Shown: positions 49,419 to 58,101, numbered from the stretch's first letter. The stretch: 64,000 bases of DNA from Brevibacillus laterosporus LMG 15441 (GCF_000219535.2 NZ_CP007806.1:4856501-4920500); one strand, 5' to 3'. A program made the numbers and translations. The notes: generated by a model from the sequence alone, not told the origin.

Positions 49419-49901
49419 ATGACGCAGCAAAAGCCAAGTCTATTATCCTCCATCATATTATTCCTCGTCATAATAGCTCTTTTTTCGCTGTCAGGTATTC
49501 TTTTTCCAAGTGACCTAATCTGGTATAACACCCTTGCAGAGCCTGATTGGCTTCCCTCAAGCAACTTGATTGCTATCATATGGTTTGTATTATACGCACT
49601 GATTGCTCTTGCAGTCGTTGTATTACAAAAAACCATTGGGTTAGATAACCTAAACCACTCTTGGTATCTGTTATTTGTGATTAACTACGTGATCAATCAA
49701 GCTTATACCTTTATCCTGTCTATTCAGAAGGATTTGTCGTTAGCCTTTTATGATTGTCTGGCTACCGCAATATCGACCCTACTCTTGCTATTGTACACAG
49801 GCAAATACTCTCGCTGGGCAGCACTGTTACTTATTCCGTATCTTGTTTGGTCCTGCCTAACTACGTATATGTCATGGGTTATTTATCAAATCAATCTCTA
49901 G
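49419..49901 (+). CDS. tspO: TspO/MBR family membrane protein
   Basis: Five-helix tryptophan-rich protein of 160 aa that binds porphyrins and similar ligands. EPDWLPSS (about 41) corresponds to the WxPxxP loop. WYLLFVINYVINQAYTFIL and the C-terminal PYLVWSCLTTYMSWVIYQIN are family segments. It is more diverged than typical bacterial TspO around the first loop. ATG with AAAAGGGGG upstream. Plus strand, followed after 9 bases by the promoter of the MFS leader. Confidence 0.85.
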   Translation: MTQQKPSLLSSIILFLVIIALFSLSGILFPSDLIWYNTLAEPDWLPSSNLIAIIWFVLYALIALAVVVLQKTIGLDNLNHSWYLLFVINYVINQAYTFILSIQKDLSLAFYDCLATAISTLLLLLYTGKYSRWAALLLIPYLVWSCLTTYMSWVIYQINL

Positions 49902-49910
49902 AAACCTGTC

Positions 49911-49939
49911 TTGCACATCCTTATAAAACCTGTTAGAAT
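49911..49939 (+). promoter_or_regulatory. Sigma-A promoter of the MFS leader
   Basis: TTGCAC (49911-49916), 17-bp spacer, TAGAAT (49934-49939). An exact inverted copy of the last 11 bases (CCTGTTAGAAT) recurs at 50210-50220. Confidence 0.65.
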
Positions 49940-49982
49940 TTCATTTATCAAAAAATACCGAAAATAAAGGGGCATGTAACCA

Positions 49983-50024
49983 ATGAAATTCATCAGTAAA
50001 GAAAATTGTAGCCATCTAATCTAA
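49983..50024 (+). CDS. Putative regulatory leader peptide of 13 residues
   Basis: ATG at 49983 with AAAGGGG 10 bases upstream encodes MKFISKENCSHLI and stops at TAA. Codons 2-7 lie inside the 5' arm of stem A, so a translating or stalled ribosome would open that stem. A start-stop ATGTAA occurs 9 bases earlier. Short, well-sited, and buried in structured RNA before a transporter gene, it looks like a cis-acting leader peptide; I recognise no known leader sequence. Confidence 0.5.
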   Translation: MKFISKENCSHLI

Positions 50025-50301
50025 TCCAGCAAAGACAAAAGGTAATCTATTCTTTTTGTCATGCTTGATTGAGGTCGGCTTTCTTCTTTACTGATGGAAT
50101 TTATGGTTATCGGCCCCGTTTCTTTACGAAAGAAGCGGCATTTATGCGATAAGCTTGTATGTTCGGCAAGCTTTTCAGCATATAGTCGCTTTTTTGATAA
50201 ACAGTAACATTCTAACAGGACCATAAACCACTTCTTTTTCAGACGGGAAAGAAGGAAGCCAGCATGTATGTAAGTCAGAAAACACGTTGGAGGTGCAGCG
50301 C

Positions 50302-51546
50302 ATGAGCTGGCTATCTTGGGATGTAAATTTAAAGGTTCGTCTGATCGGAGAAACCTTATTTTCCATCTTTTTATGGATGTTCTTACCCTTCATGGCTCTG
50401 TTTTTCAGTGAAACGTTTGGTAAGAGTACTGCTGGGGTATTATTAATCATTCCCCCGTTACTTAGTGTTGTCATAAGCTTAATTGGTGGTCGTATTTCTG
50501 ATAAACTGGGGCGTCGTCCCGTTATGCTATTTTCTGTGGCGTTTGAGGTTCTCATGTTCCTGTTATTTTTTCTATCCTCTTCACCTTGGATGATGTACCT
50601 TGCTTTTGTCGGACTGAATCTGAGTGCCTCTTTGTATCAACCAGCTAGCGAAGCTATGATCGCAGATTTGACCAACGAGGAAGATCGCAATTTTGTGTTT
50701 GCCATGTTTTACACAGCTATGAATTTAGGGGTTGTTATCGGCCCTTTGCTGGGAGCCTTTTTCTTTGTAAATTACCGTAATGAGCTTATGCTAGCCTGTA
50801 TGATTGTGACTGCTATTCTATTTGTTGTCTACTTTTTCGTCTTAAAAGAGACTAAGCCGTCAGCACCTCAAACTAGCTCAGATGTAGTCGATTCAGCACC
50901 CAGTTGGAAAAAAGAATGGCAATCCTTTCAGGTTATTTTTCGTGACAAGGTTTTTTCTCTTTACTTGCTAGCGGGGGTCTTTGTGTTTATCGCTTTTTCC
51001 CAGATGGATCTTTACATGGCGATTTATATAAAGGAACATGTGTTACATCAACCGTTGATATGGTGGGGAGATTGGACCTATTCTCTAGGTGGAACATCCT
51101 TTTTTGGCTGGATGATGGCCTTGAATGGATTCATGGTAGTGACGCTAACCGCAGCGATGACACGCTGGATTAGTGCGTGGAGCGATCAAAAAGCATTTGT
51201 GATTGCATCTTTTCTGGGTGGGATCGGCTTTTTCATGATGGCTTTTAGTAAAAATATCTGGTTCTTGCTCTTCTGTATGGCTGTTCTCACAATTGGAGAG
51301 CTGATCCGTACTCCAATCGCTCTAGGCTTCGTTAGTAAACTAGCCCCTGAACACCAACGCGGGCAGTATATGGGTGCCTCCACACTACAATTTACGATTG
51401 GGCGCATCCTAGCACCACTGCTCGTTACTTTATCTAATTGGTTTGGTCCGCTAGTCATTTTCGGAATTATTTTTGGTGTAACAATTCTTAGTATCCTTTG
51501 CTATCAAAAAATGTTCACCATAATGGGGCGTGCAAAATCGGTCTAG
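50302..51546 (+). CDS. MFS efflux transporter
   Basis: Twelve predicted membrane helices in 414 aa with a central cytoplasmic loop (about residues 185-215, rich in Ser/Asp/Lys). Motif A after helix 2 is GGRISDKLGRRPV, and a second partial copy is ARWISAW-like in the C half (MTRWISAWSDQKA). FAMFYTAMNLGVVIGPLLGAF resembles motif C of drug exporters. Substrate is not evident. ATG 50302 is 6 bases after GGAGGTG. The structured leader with a short peptide suggests inducible expression, as seen with resistance genes that respond to ribosome-targeting antibiotics. Confidence 0.85.
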   Translation: MSWLSWDVNLKVRLIGETLFSIFLWMFLPFMALFFSETFGKSTAGVLLIIPPLLSVVISLIGGRISDKLGRRPVMLFSVAFEVLMFLLFFLSSSPWMMYLAFVGLNLSASLYQPASEAMIADLTNEEDRNFVFAMFYTAMNLGVVIGPLLGAFFFVNYRNELMLACMIVTAILFVVYFFVLKETKPSAPQTSSDVVDSAPSWKKEWQSFQVIFRDKVFSLYLLAGVFVFIAFSQMDLYMAIYIKEHVLHQPLIWWGDWTYSLGGTSFFGWMMALNGFMVVTLTAAMTRWISAWSDQKAFVIASFLGGIGFFMMAFSKNIWFLLFCMAVLTIGELIRTPIALGFVSKLAPEHQRGQYMGASTLQFTIGRILAPLLVTLSNWFGPLVIFGIIFGVTILSILCYQKMFTIMGRAKSV

Positions 51547-51583
51547 GCCTAAATGCTTTGTTATAAAACCTTGCTCAAAAAAT

Positions 51584-51624
51584 CAGGCCCCTGCTTCTCA
51601 ACTTACGTGAGCGGCAGGGGCCTG
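51584..51624 (-). terminator. Strong terminator after the S-layer-homology gene
   Basis: CAGGCCCCTGC / GCAGGGGCCTG 11-bp perfect stem extended by TCTCA/TGAG-type pairs, then ATTTTTTG on the minus strand, 28 bases past the stop. Confidence 0.9.
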
Positions 51625-51651
51625 TCAGCGTCTACATTTCAACACATGTCG

Positions 51652-54585
51652 TTATTCTTTTGTTTCAGCCTTATCATGATTTTCCGTTGTTTTCTCATTG
51701 ACTGGTTTCTCAGATTCAGCTTTCTGATCCTCAGCCTTTTGATCAGCTTTTTCCCCAGCTTCATCCTTAGCAGCAGGATTTGCATCCCCCGTTGTTTGCT
51801 TTTGATCCTCTGGCTTCGTAGTAGGAGTTGGCACTACCTCAGGAACAAGGAATTCTTTCATATCAAACTTGCCCTTCATCCACTTGTACGTATCATCATA
51901 AATCTTTCTGGCTTGCTGCTCCTTACTGCGGTAAGCCATCAACAGATTTTTAGAACCGAAATAATACGCATGGATTTTGTCCTTATCAATTCCGATTTTA
52001 TGACCGGCAATGAGTTGATTGTAGTAGGTACGATAGAGACGCATATCGCGTAAGAATTTCTCGTCTCCCTCGATCTCTACACCCATTCCATATTTATTAG
52101 CTACATCTAAGGTAAGCTGAACCCGTTCTATAGGTACTTCATTTGCCTGATAATAGTTCGGCTGAAGGAAAGCATAATCAAACCCAAGATTTTTCCATTC
52201 CTCTAAACCTGGAGCGCCATAATACGGAATCCAGTAGAAACGGAATCCATGGTAATGAACCATGTCGGCAACGTTGCGAATCAACTCGCGTTCTTTCGGT
52301 GCCGCGTCATCTACAAGCTCTTGGAACCAGTAGATTCCTTCTAGCTTCAAATACTTATATTCTGATTGGTACCAACGATTAATTAGCTTATCCTTGTACC
52401 AGGTAATGGCTGCTAAGCGGTTTTTATAGGCTTGCTCTTGCCCTACCTTAGCAGGGTCAAATGATAGAGACGGCCCATTTTCCTCCAGCTTACCCCAATC
52501 GCTCACCTTTGGAGAAGGATAAGGCAAGGTTAGTACCACCTTTTCCTTCTTCGTATTTAATACAAGAGAATTACGTCGTTTATTCATTTCAAACATAGCT
52601 GAGTTTAAGGCATCCAATTGGCGACCCGGTTCGAATAGATTGTCCATATACTTCTCCCAGTCAGCCTTTGTTTCCGTCATGTTCGGAAACGGAAGGAACA
52701 ACATGGTATCAAACATTTGATCAGGAATGGAACCATCTGGCTCAATATAGCCCGCCATCGGTAAAAAGTCGTCTTTCGACCAGCTACCACGGTCGTCATA
52801 TGCCCCATGGTATACCAATAGCATATCTTTTACCCGGTCATCTGCCTTATTATCTTCAATAGGTGTGCTTGTTTTGCTTAAAGGAAAGGAGATGAGCTTA
52901 GCCCGTGCAGGCTCTGCTTCATGTCCATATACTTTCAGTTGTTTAGCAAATGTGAACACTTTTACAGGAAAACGTACTCGAACATACTGTGCATCCAATT
53001 CCGGTAAGCTAATGCGCAGGGTGCGATCCAGTTTTTGTAATTCCCCAGGGGAAATAGCATGCGTAGCTTTACCCGCATAACCCCAAATTTTACCGTCCCG
53101 CGATACTTCCACCTCTAGCTCGGAAGGCAATGTAATCCCGCTTGTTTTCTCTTGTCTAAAGGTAAGCTCTACCATATCCAGCGTCTGTACCTTATGTAGA
53201 TCAAGCGTTACTTCACGTCCCATTTGACGAAGATAGCCTGTCCAAACATCTGCCGGATCGGTCAATCCGCCAGCTGGACCAGGGTATTTCTTCTCTGACT
53301 CATTAAATAAAGGGTCAGCAGGATCGAGTGATTTTACGGTTACCTGACTGTTACGGGCATAATTAATCCAGCCTTCTACTGGCTCTTCCTCTTTTTGTTC
53401 CTGTTTCTTTTCCTTAGCTGTATTGCTGTTAACAGTATCTGTCTCAGTTGCTACAGACTGGCTTGGTGTTTTTTGTTCGGAAGAAGCTTGGTCCGTTGAT
53501 GATTTTTGCTCAACGTTTTGTTTCTTTTCATCTGCTTGCTTCGTATCATCAGCTTTAGATTCAGCAGGATTTGTCTTGGCTTCGTCTGTTTTTGCTTGAT
53601 TCTCCGCTTTTTTCTCATCCTCAGCTACACCATGAGTTGTTACCTCTACTGGTATTTGGATGCTTTGATAACCAACCGTTACCGTTATTACTCCTTTACC
53701 TGCTGCTGTACCCGCTACGAATGTACCGTCCGCAGAAATATGGCCTAGCGCTTTATCGTCAAAAGCAAAAATCGGCGTAAATGGCAGTGGCTGATCTCCC
53801 TCAGGCTTGACCTTGATTTGTTCAGTCATTCCAGTCATGATCTTGATCCTAGAGTGATTAACAGTAAAGCCTTTTCCATCAGCTTGTTTTTTTCGAAGCT
53901 CTACTAGGCGATCCACTAACACAACCGCATCGCCACGCGTTACCAATTTATCAGGCTGAAATGCTCCTTTATAAGCCGTCAGCCATCCTTGACGAACTGC
54001 TGCATAACTTGCCTCTTGTGCAAAGCCAGCTATCTTTTTTTCATCCAAAAAAGTAGCAGGATTCGCTTTTTTCTCGTTTGCTCCAATTGAAAGGTGCTGA
54101 TTAACTCTCTCTAACAGCACAGCTAGCTCCTGACGGGAAAGCGGTTCTTTGCCTCCCATACTACCGTCAGCTTTGCCTTTCATAATTCCATTATCAGCCA
54201 ATGTAGAAGCATATGCCTGATACACACTATCTTTTGCAAGATCAGAGAATGTGCTTTCTGCATGCTCGCTTGGCAGCACTCCTAATGAACGGGACAATAG
54301 TACAATAAAATCCTGGCGGGATATTTGAGCATTTGGCCGAAATTCGGTAGCCGTCACCCCATTAATAACCTGCATGCTGGCAAGATGCTTAATTGCTTTT
54401 TCTGCATAGTGACCTTTCGTATCAAGGAACTCACCATTCCCTAGATAAGCAGAAGAGGATGCCGGAATAGAAGCATTCCCCTCTTTTGCCGCAAAAGCTT
54501 GGGGTGTCATGAAGCCTGAGGTCAATAACAAGGCAGTAGCTGTTGCCACACTCATCAGCTTATGAGTAAAACCGTTTTTCCACAT
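51652..54585 (-). CDS. S-layer-homology surface protein with DUF4855 domain
   Basis: 977 aa. Signal peptide 1-32 (ending AFAA). Three SLH domains (about 52-102, 110-165, 180-235: HYAEKAIKHLASMQVINGV, FRPNAQISRQDFIVLL, SRQELAVLLERV, LVTRGDAVVLVDRLVEL) that hold the protein to secondary wall polymer. A Big-like beta domain (about 240-318) is followed by a Lys/Glu/Gln-rich linker (about 320-405). An F5/8C-like beta domain (about 410-560) precedes a DUF4855 domain (about 575-905), a TIM-barrel-like fold with GIYWFQELVDDAAP and FRFYWIPYYGAPG. The tail is acidic and repetitive. Probably a wall-bound carbohydrate-acting or binding protein; the activity is not shown. ATG with GGAGAGAGG. Confidence 0.85.
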   Translation of the reverse strand: MWKNGFTHKLMSVATATALLLTSGFMTPQAFAAKEGNASIPASSSAYLGNGEFLDTKGHYAEKAIKHLASMQVINGVTATEFRPNAQISRQDFIVLLSRSLGVLPSEHAESTFSDLAKDSVYQAYASTLADNGIMKGKADGSMGGKEPLSRQELAVLLERVNQHLSIGANEKKANPATFLDEKKIAGFAQEASYAAVRQGWLTAYKGAFQPDKLVTRGDAVVLVDRLVELRKKQADGKGFTVNHSRIKIMTGMTEQIKVKPEGDQPLPFTPIFAFDDKALGHISADGTFVAGTAAGKGVITVTVGYQSIQIPVEVTTHGVAEDEKKAENQAKTDEAKTNPAESKADDTKQADEKKQNVEQKSSTDQASSEQKTPSQSVATETDTVNSNTAKEKKQEQKEEEPVEGWINYARNSQVTVKSLDPADPLFNESEKKYPGPAGGLTDPADVWTGYLRQMGREVTLDLHKVQTLDMVELTFRQEKTSGITLPSELEVEVSRDGKIWGYAGKATHAISPGELQKLDRTLRISLPELDAQYVRVRFPVKVFTFAKQLKVYGHEAEPARAKLISFPLSKTSTPIEDNKADDRVKDMLLVYHGAYDDRGSWSKDDFLPMAGYIEPDGSIPDQMFDTMLFLPFPNMTETKADWEKYMDNLFEPGRQLDALNSAMFEMNKRRNSLVLNTKKEKVVLTLPYPSPKVSDWGKLEENGPSLSFDPAKVGQEQAYKNRLAAITWYKDKLINRWYQSEYKYLKLEGIYWFQELVDDAAPKERELIRNVADMVHYHGFRFYWIPYYGAPGLEEWKNLGFDYAFLQPNYYQANEVPIERVQLTLDVANKYGMGVEIEGDEKFLRDMRLYRTYYNQLIAGHKIGIDKDKIHAYYFGSKNLLMAYRSKEQQARKIYDDTYKWMKGKFDMKEFLVPEVVPTPTTKPEDQKQTTGDANPAAKDEAGEKADQKAEDQKAESEKPVNEKTTENHDKAETKE

Positions 54586-54650
54586 AAAAAAACAACCTCT
54601 CTCCTTACCTGAATCAATCTTTTCTATCTATTCAACCTTATATATGACGT

Positions 54651-55826
54651 TTATCTCTCTTGATCTGTTACATCCCCAGAATTAGCCCGTGGACGCGGTG
54701 GACGCGGCCCAAAGAATTGATAGTAATCCACACGCATGTTTCCATTAAATAGCTTGCGTTTTTTGCTGGCTTTCTTGCCAAAATATGACTCAAAATTTTC
54801 ATCAGAGGTAATCACGTAAGAAGACCATGTATCTAACTTACTAAATACCTGCCCCATGTCACGATACAATCTTTCTACCGTGCGATAGTCGCTTAGACGC
54901 TCTCCGTATGGCGGATTGCAAATCAGGTAGCCATATTTCTTTTTGGAACGTAAATCTCTCATATCCATGCGTTGAAAGTGGATCGTGTCATCTATTCCAG
55001 CTTCCTCTGCATTCCGTCTCGCTATTTTAATAACCTCTTCATCAATATCGGTTCCTATAATTTCTAGTTGCCGATCGTATTGAGCCAAATCATGCGTCTC
55101 AGCACGCGCCTGACGCCATGTTGTCCGCGGAATAATCGGCCAGTTCTCCGAAACGAATTCTCTGTTCATACCAGGAGCAATATTTCTGCCAATCATAGCG
55201 GCTTCAATCGGAATCGTACCAGACCCACAGAACGGATCAATCAATACACGATCTGGCTTCCAACGCGAAAGCATGATCAACGAAGCTGCCATCGTCTCCT
55301 TAATAGGAGCTGCCCCGATCCAATCACGATAGCCACGTTTATGTAAGCCTGCTCCACTGGTATCAATGGTTAGCGTCGCAATATCTTTTAATAACGCCAC
55401 TTCAATTTTAAAAGTAGGACCATCTTCGTTAAACCAGCTAGTATGGTAGGTTCCCTTTAAGCTTTCTACAACTGCTTTCTTTACGATTGCCTGACAATCA
55501 GATACACTAAACAACTCCGACTTTACTGATTTCCCCTCCACAGGAAAGTGTCCATTCTCTGGAATAAAATCAGACCAAGGCAATGCCTTTGTTTTTTCAA
55601 ATAATTCATCAAAGCTGGTCGCTTTGAATTCACCAATTTTCAATCGGATGCGATCTGCCGTACGCAGCCATAAATTTGTACGCGGAATATCCGAAATATC
55701 AGCAGGAAACATAACCTTTCCGTTTTCTACCGTTACATTCTCATACCCCATCCCGCGTACTTCTTCCGCTACTACTGCTTCTAAGCCAAATGCAGCGGTT
55801 GCGATCAAATCTACTTGATGTTTCAT
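54651..55826 (-). CDS. THUMP-domain class I SAM-dependent RNA methyltransferase
   Basis: N-terminal ferredoxin-like/THUMP region (about 1-160) for RNA binding, then a Rossmann methyltransferase with DPFCGSGTIPIEAAMIGRNIAPG (about 197) and the N2-guanine-type catalytic motif ICNPPYGERL (about 309). Resembles B. subtilis YpsC and the RlmL half of E. coli RlmKL, which make m2G2445 in 23S rRNA. 391 aa with a Pro/Arg-rich tail. ATG at 55826. No RlmK partner adjacent. Confidence 0.88.
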   Translation of the reverse strand: MKHQVDLIATAAFGLEAVVAEEVRGMGYENVTVENGKVMFPADISDIPRTNLWLRTADRIRLKIGEFKATSFDELFEKTKALPWSDFIPENGHFPVEGKSVKSELFSVSDCQAIVKKAVVESLKGTYHTSWFNEDGPTFKIEVALLKDIATLTIDTSGAGLHKRGYRDWIGAAPIKETMAASLIMLSRWKPDRVLIDPFCGSGTIPIEAAMIGRNIAPGMNREFVSENWPIIPRTTWRQARAETHDLAQYDRQLEIIGTDIDEEVIKIARRNAEEAGIDDTIHFQRMDMRDLRSKKKYGYLICNPPYGERLSDYRTVERLYRDMGQVFSKLDTWSSYVITSDENFESYFGKKASKKRKLFNGNMRVDYYQFFGPRPPRPRANSGDVTDQER

Positions 55827-56051
55827 GTTTAGTCTCCTGTCTTTATGTATCTATTCACGAACTCGATATTTTGAAGTCAACTCGTCTCATTATAGTATAT
55901 TTTTCCCCGAAAAACGAAAGGTTCTCCCTATCTTCCTCATTTTTCTTATGAAATTGAAACAGACTATTACTGCTGAAGGCTTCACGATATGGAGAAGGTA
56001 AACAGAGATTATAGATCTAGTATTGCCACTCTTGTAAAAGGAGGAACTTCT

Positions 56052-56861
56052 ATGCCAGAACTTCCAGAGATGGAGCATTATAGGGGCATGTTAAATCGCT
56101 ACATCTTAGATAAACCGATTCGACATGTCGAGGTAACACGGGAGAAAACCATCAATTGTCCTGTCACTTACTTCCAGCAGACACTGCTGAATCAAACGAT
56201 CACAACTGTTCAGCGCCGTGGTAAGTATCTATTATTTCATCTAAGCAACAACCAGGTTCTGTTGCTCCACCTCATGTTATCCGGATTTATGTACTGGGGT
56301 AGCGATGCTGATAAATTGGATCGGACGGCCCAGGTTACCCTGAGCTTTGATCAACATAAGCTTTTTTTCCATGGTCTGCGGCTCGGCTACTTACATATAT
56401 ACAAAGACGAAGGCATTTCTCAGCAGCTTGCTACACTTGGACCCGAACCGCTTATGCCGTTATTTACCGCAGCCACTCTGGCCAAACTGTTGAAAAAGAA
56501 ACGAACCGTGTTAAAAAAAGCCCTTACCGATCAGCATGTTATTGCAGGCATTGGTAATTGTTATTCTGATGAAATTTGCTTTCAAGCAAGGCAGTTGCCT
56601 CTTAAAAATTGTCAGGAATTATCGCAAGCAGATATTCAAGCATTATCCCAAGCACTTCATGAGGTATTGACACGCGCCTTACAGCTAGGGGGTTATATGG
56701 AGTACCGATTTTATAAGAGTGATCGTCTCACCGGAGGATATAATCATCATTGCTTGGTCTATGACCGCCCTCAAGAGCCATGTTTACGTTGTCAGACACC
56801 TATCGTCATGACTCGTTTAGCTTCCCGCAAGGTATTTTACTGCCCAAACTGCCAGCATTAG
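56052..56861 (+). CDS. Fpg/Nei family DNA glycosylase
   Basis: Removes oxidised bases and nicks the abasic site. After Met removal the N-terminus is PELPEMEHYRGML, whose Pro1 and Glu2 are catalytic. RRGKYLLFHL (about 57) supplies the conserved Lys. The H2TH motif (about 150-200, DQHVIAGIGNCYSDEICFQARQLPL) and the C-terminal zinc finger CLRC...SRKVFYCPNC complete the fold. 269 aa. AAAGGAGG upstream of ATG 56052. The beta-sheet region is more diverged than housekeeping MutM, so this may be a second paralogue; specificity (8-oxoG versus pyrimidines) is open. Confidence 0.88.
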   Translation: MPELPEMEHYRGMLNRYILDKPIRHVEVTREKTINCPVTYFQQTLLNQTITTVQRRGKYLLFHLSNNQVLLLHLMLSGFMYWGSDADKLDRTAQVTLSFDQHKLFFHGLRLGYLHIYKDEGISQQLATLGPEPLMPLFTAATLAKLLKKKRTVLKKALTDQHVIAGIGNCYSDEICFQARQLPLKNCQELSQADIQALSQALHEVLTRALQLGGYMEYRFYKSDRLTGGYNHHCLVYDRPQEPCLRCQTPIVMTRLASRKVFYCPNCQH

Positions 56862-56923
56862 AAAAGAGGACTGATCATAAGCCTCTCAGGCTACTGGATC
56901 AGTCCTCTTTCTTTTACAATATG

Positions 56924-57928
56924 TTATTGTTTACCTTCTACCAGATACTTATCAAATTCATCTAACAGCAGATTAGCTGCACGTACACCGCCTGCTATAT
57001 TCCAGATGACATCATCTACTTTAAATACTTTGTTGTTCTTTGATACTTTAAGGTTTTTCCATAACGGATCATTTGTCCATTCTTGTTCTAGCTTGCTACC
57101 ACTGTCATCTTTTACACCTTTATTGTACGTATAGTAGAACAAGATATCGCCATCTAATTCAGGCATGCGTTCTTTGGTAATTTCGGCTGCAAAATCATCT
57201 TTTTGCTGTGCTTTTGGTCGCGCAAAGCCTACTTCATTCAATAGCATTCCTGCAAAGGTTTGACTGTAGTAAATGCGAGTTTTGCCAGGCATAAAACGAA
57301 CTAGAGATACTTCTGTTTTTAATTTATCCCCAGCTTTTGCACGCAGGTCTGCTACCTTTTTATCAAAATCGGCAATTACCTTATCGCCTTCTGCTTTCTT
57401 ATGTAACGCTTCCGCATACAATTTAAAGTTGTTTTTCCATTCACCGCGCAATGTTTCTGCTAAAACAGTTGGGGCAACGGCACTTAGTTGATCATAAATC
57501 TTTTCATGACGGATTTTTACACCAAGAATGAGATCGGGTTTTAGAGCCGCAATTGCTTCAATATTAGGCTGTAGCTCATCACCGACATCTTTTACACCCT
57601 CCATATCTGCTTTGATATGATCATAGAAGGGTTGGTCCTTTTTATCCCAAGATTGTACAGCACCAACTGGCTTAATCCCTAGTTCGAGAACAGCTTCTGT
57701 ACCTTCACGTGTCAAAACTACCACACGTTGGGGAGTTCCATTTACATTCGTTTCTCCCATTGCATGCTTCACCTTATAAGCTGTACCCTCTTGCTTTGTC
57801 TCACTAGGCTTAGCTTCTGTTGTAGCATTCTGCTGTTGACCGCATCCTACAACAAGCATCATAAGTAGCAAAACAGGCGCAGCAATCTTCATGAGACGTG
57901 AATGATGCATGATTTGTGAAATTTTCAT
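56924..57928 (-). CDS. Iron-siderophore ABC transporter substrate-binding lipoprotein
   Basis: Lipobox LVVGC at about residues 25-29 after a basic N-terminus gives a membrane-anchored lipoprotein. The periplasmic-binding-protein fold class III follows with PQRVVVLTREGTEAVLELGIKPVGAVQSW, LKPDLILGVKIRHEKIYDQL and a C-terminal WNIAGGVRAANLLLDEFDKYL. Relatives bind catecholate or hydroxamate ferric siderophores. Transcribed divergently from the permease genes with a shared Fur box. ATG with AGGGGGAAC upstream. Confidence 0.92.
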   Translation of the reverse strand: MKISQIMHHSRLMKIAAPVLLLMMLVVGCGQQQNATTEAKPSETKQEGTAYKVKHAMGETNVNGTPQRVVVLTREGTEAVLELGIKPVGAVQSWDKKDQPFYDHIKADMEGVKDVGDELQPNIEAIAALKPDLILGVKIRHEKIYDQLSAVAPTVLAETLRGEWKNNFKLYAEALHKKAEGDKVIADFDKKVADLRAKAGDKLKTEVSLVRFMPGKTRIYYSQTFAGMLLNEVGFARPKAQQKDDFAAEITKERMPELDGDILFYYTYNKGVKDDSGSKLEQEWTNDPLWKNLKVSKNNKVFKVDDVIWNIAGGVRAANLLLDEFDKYLVEGKQ

Positions 57929-57949
57929 CTGTTGTTCCCCCTAGAACTC

Positions 57950-58006
57950 TTGATAACGATTATCAATGTCGGATATAATCGTATATGCCAGAATACAATG
58001 TGTCAA
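57950..58006. promoter_or_regulatory. Divergent promoters with a Fur box
   Basis: Fur box TGATAAC-G-ATTATCA (57951-57965), one mismatch from a 7-1-7 palindrome. Plus-strand promoter TTGATA (57950-57955), 18 bp, TATAAT (57974-57979), with its -35 inside the box. Minus-strand promoter TTGACA (58001-58006), 17 bp, TACGAT (57978-57983), whose start site falls just before the box. Confidence 0.8.
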
Positions 58007-58101
58007 CAAGGGAAAACATTTCCTTTTACTGTTTTGAACTTTCAAAAAATGATTATGTTGAACAGCTGTCATCTGATGCAAAAAAATAGGAGAACACTGA
58101 A

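Larger units (their letters stand above)
49902..50301 (+). promoter_or_regulatory. Structured leader region of the MFS transporter gene
   Basis: A promoter (49911-49939), a 13-codon leader frame (49983-50024), several stems that cannot all form together, and a U-run (50190-50195) fill this 400-base gap. Stem A pairs 49969-50003 with 50084-50117. Stem B is 50107-50152. Stem C is 50143-50182, followed shortly by TTTTTT. The 5' end of the transcript (49944-49955) is fully complementary to the U-run and its flank (50190-50201). A further 7-bp stem (50231-50254) lies before the MFS ribosome site. The layout suggests attenuation. Confidence 0.65.

Noticed and set aside
49929-50220. Miniature inverted-repeat transposable element
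   Set aside because: The ends are inverted repeats, but I find no target duplication, and the left repeat coincides with a consensus -10 box and the right one follows a U-run. A regulatory leader explains more of the sequence. Not fully excluded without a genome search.
51553-52053. 166-residue plus-strand frame after the MFS gene
   Set aside because: It crosses the strong terminator and lies antisense to the S-layer-homology gene; Phe/Leu-rich composition is the mirror of the Lys/Glu-rich C-terminus.
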